A stretch of DNA of 64,000 nt from positions 4,372,001-4,436,000 of the forward strand of contig CM068320.1 of the NCBI GenBank assembly GCA_034766995.1. The letters run 5' to 3'. How positions within the stretch are numbered: position 1 is the stretch's first letter; every line of letters starts with the position of its first letter. Positions 57,810 through 64,000 of the stretch are shown in pieces. The DNA is from Acanthacorydalis orientalis. Taxonomy: Eukaryota; Arthropoda; Insecta; Megaloptera; Corydalidae. The notes below the pieces were generated by a model. That model was not told where the DNA came from, did not search any database, and worked only from the letters and a program-made list of their open reading frames with translations. The position numbers and the translations under genes are program-made.

Positions 57810-58418
57810 AAATTTAAAAAAGAAAGTTAATTGAATGATTTAAGTCTTATGTCAAACCAATAACTAATTTTGAAGACAAATTTATTTTATTAAAAAATTA
57901 ATACAAATCTACAATATACCTTTATTCTGCGAGTTCTATCAGTTTTGTGTGAACTCATTTTTTTACGATCTACTTTTGTCTCCCTTCGGTAAATATTCAA
58001 CTATTTTTTTTAATTTATTACATTATAAAAACTATATAAAAAAGAATAATAAATTAACTGATTTACTGACCAACTCTCTAATAGAAAATAAGTAGAATTA
58101 TTTCGTAAATTTTGCGTTTTTAATATATGATATAATAGTTTTTTTTATCGAATTAGTAGTGTACAAGTACAAGTTTACTTGAAAAGATATTAAATCATTT
58201 AGTCTAAGTTTGCGATTCAATCGAAAAACTTTGTAAACTTTAACAAGTCCATAGAGAATAATCAATCCTTATTTAAACGAGATTGGAATACTTAACTTGT
58301 AAATAATGGAGTGATTCTAGGAAGTATGTATATAAAAGGAGATTTTCACAAAAACAGACTATTTTAATTTATAAACACCAATGAAAGGTAAAGAAGGTAA
58401 GATAATGTTTTATATTAG

Positions 58419-58420
<2 letters not shown>
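57810..58420. other. AT-rich DNA without a recognisable gene
   Basis: No feature could be supported. Confidence 0.5.
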
Positions 58421-58499
<79 letters not shown>

Positions 58500-58513
58500 T
58501 ATATGTATATATA
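58421..58513. repeat. (TA)n microsatellite
   Basis: TA units with several G interruptions, ending where the unclassified repeat begins. Confidence 0.9.
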
Positions 58514-59060
58514 GTGTACGATAAATATAATTCTATATATAAAAAACAATTCCATCGTAAAATTTCTCAGAAACAATTTTTTTGTGCAGATCACCTCCTC
58601 ATAACGCCGTTTCCCCCTCTGCACTCCCAAGTAGCACGTTAATCATTTCCATTCCCAATCATTTCCGATGTTTCACGAATCGTCATGTTCGTTAATTCTA
58701 ATGAAACAGTATTCGGGTACGACCAGTAGTATGTCAGTCTCTACAGATCTGACTCTAACCAGAATATCAAGTTTCAGTGTACAGAATAACATAAATTAAT
58801 TGTGAATATCGTGTACACAGATGTTTTAGAATTAGTTTACAATAAGATACAATTAGTTTTCATTTTAGTTTCACTATTTTCACGGTTTCATTTAAAATAA
58901 AAAAAAATTTCATTGCACAATATCTGTAATGTTTTTCATTTTTTTAAAAAAACTTATTAACAATTAACGAGAGCGAGAAAAAAAGAACCGGGGAAACAAA
59001 CGAAGGGAGTGGGGGTGGAGAACTCCGGGAATCTACGAGCGTAGCCATCTGGTTCCAAAA
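58512..59060 (+). repeat. unclassified interspersed repeat, copy 2
   Basis: It aligns with 12943-13540 in the same order: TCTATATATAAAAAACAATT, ATCATTTCCGATGTTTCACG, AGTTTCAGTGTACAGAA, CACAATATCTGTAAT, TTAACGAGAGCGAGAAA and a GC-rich tail with CCGGGAATC. It encodes no protein. Its left edge coincides with a (TA)n array; in the other copy the left edge coincides with a mariner terminus. Confidence 0.65.
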
Positions 59061-60219
59061 AAAATGTTTTTAAATTTTACTTTCGTTTCTATTTTTTTTT
59101 TTGACAAAAGCACCTTTTTTCAGGTATCTTGCCCATTATAAACAGCTCTTTTGTTACATTCAGAATACGATATCATCATTATCACTCTTCTTCAATGCTC
59201 TCCAAATGTTAAGATTGACTTGGGAAAACTAATTTGAGATTTTCAAGAATGTTTTGTAATTTTTATGAAAGAGAAGTTCAAATTATTTTTTCAGCGACTT
59301 ATTTCTAGTTTCGCTATCCTCAGATAAAACTTAATTTAGAATATCTATCCAGATAGTGCAATTCAATATCTATGTAAGGAGAACGAAATTCTGAAACAGT
59401 ATAAGAGAAATGAACTCGCATGTAACCTATAAGATTCGTGTAGAACAATGAACAACAGTTAAGACAAACACACAATTTACATCGACTAACCGTATCATTA
59501 TAATGATAAACATTTTTATAAACAATTTATCATTATCATGATATTCTTAGCCTATGATAAATCTGTCATTGAATTAAAATATTGACAAAAACTACACGTG
59601 TTTGAACAAAATATTATTTAACATATTTAATAAAAAATCAAAATGTAATCGACATGTCTAGCAACCTTTCTTCTTTAAAATAGAGAGATGTACAAATACT
59701 TAAATAAGAAACAATATTTTATATATGAATTATCATAAAATATCTTAATCAAAATGTTTGATATTTAATTATATTGGATTGTTGATAATAAGAAATGATC
59801 AATAATCAAATCTGCAGCAATAATCACAAGCGGTCTCTAATCGATCATCGAACACTTTTTGTGTGCCGGGTGAAGAATTTATTTGTGAAAATAAATTTAT
59901 CCCCAGTGCTCAACTTATATTTTACCCAAGTAAAATCAATTGTATGAGAACTTCGAAGAATTCAAAATTTTATTGGAAATTTTTTTGACAAAAATTGTCA
60001 CTTTTTTGAGGTAAATGAAATAAGATATTCATAAATAATGGGAGTTTTTTTATCTTTGAACGTAGGAGATAAATGAATATTCTAAACCTCACTATTGTTT
60101 CTTCTAGGAGATAAAAATAAATATAATATATTGATGTTAATGTATGTTTTTTTTAATATAGTAAACACTAAATAGTAAATATCTAATAGTGACAGTTTTG
60201 CTGCATGTCCGGTTGTGTA

Positions 60220-60224
<5 letters not shown>
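59061..60224. other. AT-rich DNA without a recognisable gene
   Basis: No feature could be supported. Confidence 0.5.
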
Positions 60225-60286
<62 letters not shown>

Positions 60287-60287
60287 T

Positions 60288-60324
<37 letters not shown>

Positions 60325-60345
60325 TATACATATATTTATATATAC

Positions 60346-60394
<49 letters not shown>

Positions 60395-60433
60395 CACATA
60401 TACATATATATATACATATTTACATATATATAC

Positions 60434-60482
<49 letters not shown>
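60225..60482. repeat. long interrupted (TA)n/(TACA)n array
   Basis: About 260 bp of TA units broken by TACA and TTTA variants. Frames of Ile/Tyr alternation in it are artefacts. Confidence 0.9.
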
Positions 60483-60485
<3 letters not shown>

Positions 60486-60688
60486 AATAACAGTATTAAT
60501 GTTTTACTTGACAGCACAGTCTTTAAAACAGTGCTAGGTAAAAAAACTTTTATAAATTTCGATTTTGGAGAGATTGAAATTGAAAATAATTTAATCAAAA
60601 TTGATAAAATGAAATATTGAAAAGCTATTTTAGTTTTTAGTTTCTTTATTAATTGATCTGTTCAAAGTTAATTTATTTAATATATTAT

Positions 60689-60690
<2 letters not shown>

Positions 60691-60742
<52 letters not shown>
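60691..60742. repeat. (TA)n microsatellite
   Basis: About 26 TA units. Confidence 0.9.
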
Positions 60743-60746
<4 letters not shown>

Positions 60747-60998
60747 TTAAATTACTTTTTGTTTACTTTTCAAACTACAAAACATATTTATCTTCTTTAA
60801 AAAATTTCCGTGAAATTTCTTTAAAAAAATGTACATTTTTGTAGAGATTATGTATAAAATTATTGTAAACGATGACAGCCGAAGTTACACGTCATTTTCA
60901 TGAAATATTTTGATATATGATAATAATGACAATGAAATGTTTACGACTATAAAATAACTACATTGCAATATAACTTCGAGAATGACTATATAGACATA

Positions 60999-61001
<3 letters not shown>

Positions 61002-61052
<51 letters not shown>
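61002..61052. repeat. (TA)n microsatellite
   Basis: About 25 TA units, followed by a short GC-rich stretch (61060-61120) containing CGCTCGCTGCGCTCG. Confidence 0.9.
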
Positions 61053-61058
<6 letters not shown>

Positions 61059-61221
61059 CTAGAAGACTTAACCCCCTACTCACTTCGTGAAACAACCTCC
61101 GCTCGCTGCGCTCGCACACTTTTTAATTATAAGGTACATGCAACCGAATGAAACAATGAACATACTTGTTAAAACTCATTATGTCTAAATAATTTTTATC
61201 AGATATATAGCAACGTAGTCG

Positions 61222-61274
<53 letters not shown>

Positions 61275-61580
61275 TATATGTGTGTACGAGTATGTATATG
61301 TATGTATGTATTTGTGTGTGTATGTGTATGTGCTGTGTGTGTGTGTGTGTATGTGTGTGTGTATGTGTGTCTATATGTGTGTGTATGTGTGTGTGTATGT
61401 GTGTGTGTATGTGTGTGTGTATGTGTGTGTGTGCGTGTGTGTGGGTGTGTGTGTGTGTGTGTGTTAGTGGTGTGTGTGTATGTGTGTGTGGGCGTATGTG
61501 TGTGTGCATGTGTGTGTGTATCTGTGTGTGTGTATCTATATGTGTGTATGTATGTGTGTGTGTGTGTATGTGTGCGTTGT
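61222..61580. repeat. compound (TA)n and (TG)n/(TGTA)n array
   Basis: A TA array (61222-61266) runs into about 310 bp of TG repeats with TGTATG, TGCG and similar variants. Cys/Val and Thr/His frames here are artefacts. Confidence 0.9.
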
Positions 61581-61665
61581 ACGTCTATATAAACATGGCA
61601 GTGGATTCTTTTTTGCAACCTTTTAGTTTTTGTGACTAAATACTTTTTTGTATATACAAAAATAA

Positions 61666-61670
<5 letters not shown>

Positions 61671-61727
<57 letters not shown>
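61671..61727. repeat. (TA)n microsatellite
   Basis: About 28 TA units, followed by an 80-bp GC-richer stretch (61755-61830) of unknown nature. Confidence 0.9.
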
Positions 61728-61729
<2 letters not shown>

Positions 61730-63308
61730 CGATATTAGGCGAATATATGTGAAACAAATGAAGCGAGGAACCGGAGGCCCACCCCGTGCGTCGACGAACA
61801 TAATGAGAAGGAGGTAAAGCCACCTGACTTTTAATGTAATAAATATAGGTACAGAAAATATATTATAAATAAATAACTAATTAAAATGGATTAAAATATA
61901 TTGTACAAATATTTTTAATTATTCAGTATATTAAAAATAATATTCAATTTGTAAAATAAACAATATGTTTTTCTTCATTCTCGTTTACAAATATATTACT
62001 TACAAAACTATGCCACTATTAAAAATGTTTATATACGAGTATGAAGTTATACGTAAACAAATAGTAAGATAAAAAATGTTAAAATTTTCATTATTTAAAT
62101 AAGTATTTAATTCGAAATCGAATAGATCTAATTCTTGATTTTCTTGTCTTTCTTGCACATAGCTAACGAATTTGTTTTTTTCATATAGTTCCGTATTAAT
62201 TTATCATTTATTTAAACAGAAAGAACTCATATTACTCGAAAAAATAGCATTTTATTTAATTCAATTTTAATTTAGGATATAAAATTCAAAATGATTATGA
62301 TTCAATGAGTATAGAATTGTAAAAAGATGATGAAGTGCTGGTGTATAACATAATAATTATTCTTTGATAACTTATGCAACAATATGTTATTTTATTCAAG
62401 TATATAAATTTCAAATACTTTTTTATCAGTTTTATGTAAATTTATTTTTAAAATATTTAAGTATTTACATTGTCCCATAATCCCATCAGTTTTCTGCAAT
62501 GAATCCAAACCATTTTTCATCATACAACTTTACGCTATTATTGAACCTCGAATGTTTAACAATTGAATGCATTTTTTATTTCTCTTTGTTTGGTTTCTTA
62601 CAAAAAAAATGTATCCCTTTAAGTCGAAGAAAATTGGTTTTAGTTTCATTAAATAATTATAAAGGTCTAAAAATGTATTAAATATTGTTTTTCAACACGA
62701 TACATTTGAGCTTATTTACAGTATTTATATAAAAATATTATCAAACCAGATATTCATTTATTCATCAATCTTTAAAGTTTAATGGTTTCAGGATTAAGTG
62801 CATTTTGAAGTATTCCTAAATTAAAAATATACTTCACCAAACCTCACCTACATTTGCACCTGATTTTTTTATGATATCAATTATACATTTTTTTAAAGTC
62901 TATGATCTTAGGCAGTTTTTCTTTCAAATGTTCATTATAATTTTTTATATATGACATATTTGGCAGTAAAATTACCTTCATTTACTACTTTGACTATCTT
63001 TACACATTCTTTTCAAATTAATATTTATTTTACATAGCAATTTTTGACGCTGTGGCTAAATTAACTTGCTAAATAAAATTTTCACTCCCTCAAAAACAAC
63101 GAATATTTTTCATATTAATAATGTTGTCTAATTGATTAATAGTCGTTTTTAATTATTGATGCACATTTCGTAGACAATACTAGGATAATAAAATCGCTAT
63201 CTAAATGTACATAACCATCAAAATAATAAATAATTAATTTTTAAAAATTTAGGATGTGAAAGTATAGGATGCATTATAGATTTTTTCCCAAGTACTTTTT
63301 AAAAAAAT

Positions 63309-63342
<34 letters not shown>

Positions 63343-63887
63343 ATATAAAATAAAATAAATATACAATAAATATGTCATAAAATTGAAAAAAAAGTATTTG
63401 TTCTAAGATAATTTTTATTTCAAAATACATACTCGTATTATCTATTGTTGTGCTTACATTGCATATGAAAAATTAAGTGTTCGGTATTATTCTAGATTTT
63501 TAATTTTTCTGTTCAAAATTTTTTTTATTATTCAATAAAATATATACGATTGTCCTCAAAAATATTTAAAATGATTTTATAATCTATAAGGGTACACACA
63601 TTTTAAATTAAATAATATATATGTCATAAGGTATGTAAATAAAATTAATTCTTACTTTCTATAGAACGCAAAAATATTAAAGAAACACTAGTATAAAAGA
63701 TATAAATCTCCGAATTTTTCAATTAAAGTCGTGCATTTTATTACAGTTTATAAAAACTTTAATCTTGTCAGCAATAAAAATGTTATTTCAAATAAAAGTT
63801 GTTTTTATGAAAATGAATTAAAATATTACTGACGAACTGTCATCTTAACTTTAAGATTATTTTTTATGTATATGTATTATATTTATT

Positions 63888-63942
<55 letters not shown>

Positions 63943-64000
63943 GTGTGTATTTATGTATATATCAAATTTAGAGAAATATTGAAAAAAAAACTAGTAAAAA
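61728..64000. other. AT-rich DNA without a recognisable gene
   Basis: More than 2 kb of AT-rich sequence with TA arrays at about 63311-63340 and 63889-63940. No recognisable gene or element end was seen. Confidence 0.5.

Noticed and set aside
60189..60620. Frames of up to 143 codons of alternating Ile and Tyr over (TA)n arrays, here and at many other sites
   Set aside because: They are translations of TA microsatellites, with no coding signal.
61199..61639. Frames of 95-139 codons rich in Cys/Val or Thr/His
   Set aside because: They are translations of the TG/CA microsatellite in different frames.

Overview
The window looks like a gene-poor, transposon-rich stretch of an animal nuclear genome, most likely an insect. 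The base composition is very AT-rich. There are about thirty (TA)n microsatellites and no bacterial-style gene packing. At least ten mariner/Tc1-type DNA transposons occur beside PIF/Harbinger-, hAT- and piggyBac-like elements and one RTE-type retrotransposon fragment. A mariner-dominated, AT-rich genome would fit Hymenoptera, but the sequence does not prove this. No complete host protein-coding gene, tRNA or rRNA gene was recognised. Family labels A to K are local to this annotation.

Layout. 0-8 kb: a GC-richer island (541-800), mariner A1 (2071-2889), mariner fragment K (4590-5047), short mariner B1 (5048-5607), then mariner E (5841-7840) split by the much younger mariner D1 (6801-7724). 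8-18 kb: AT-rich DNA with a piggyBac-like scrap (about 10.35 kb), a mariner fold-back inside an unclassified repeat (12225-13540), a promoter-like island (14369-14540), mariner D2 (15836-16752) and a Tc1/mariner-like element F (16769-18012). 18-28.5 kb: mariners I and H back to back (21036-23545), a rearranged PIF/Harbinger element with MADF and nuclease remains (23992-26270), and a piggyBac-like element (27253-28300). 28.5-43 kb: a GC-rich island (29990-30500), short mariners B2 and B3, an RTE reverse-transcriptase remnant ending in a palindrome (32775-33495), mauritiana-like mariner G (36302-37446), and a head-to-head mariner A fold-back (40645-42208). 43-53 kb: mariner C (43954-45229), a piggyBac-like shell carrying a long-TIR element (45473-46714), mariner J (47580-48868) and full-length mariner A4 (50997-52289). 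53-64 kb: short mariner B4 (55250-55804), a hAT element (57302-57801), the second copy of the unclassified repeat (58512-59060), and dense TA/TG microsatellites to the end.

The two D copies are the only elements with long uninterrupted transposase frames. Each has lost a different internal segment in frame: D1 lost the DNA-binding domain and D2 lost the first catalytic aspartate. Four B copies share one internal deletion that leaves only the N-terminal DNA-binding domain. Fold-back (inverted-duplicate) structures recur in unrelated element types: mariner A twice, Harbinger, RTE, and a long-TIR element. The most unusual features are this fold-back tendency, the complementary D deletions, and the 14-bp tandem array at the Harbinger end. 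All other genes are broken, and nothing suggests they act together as a host pathway.
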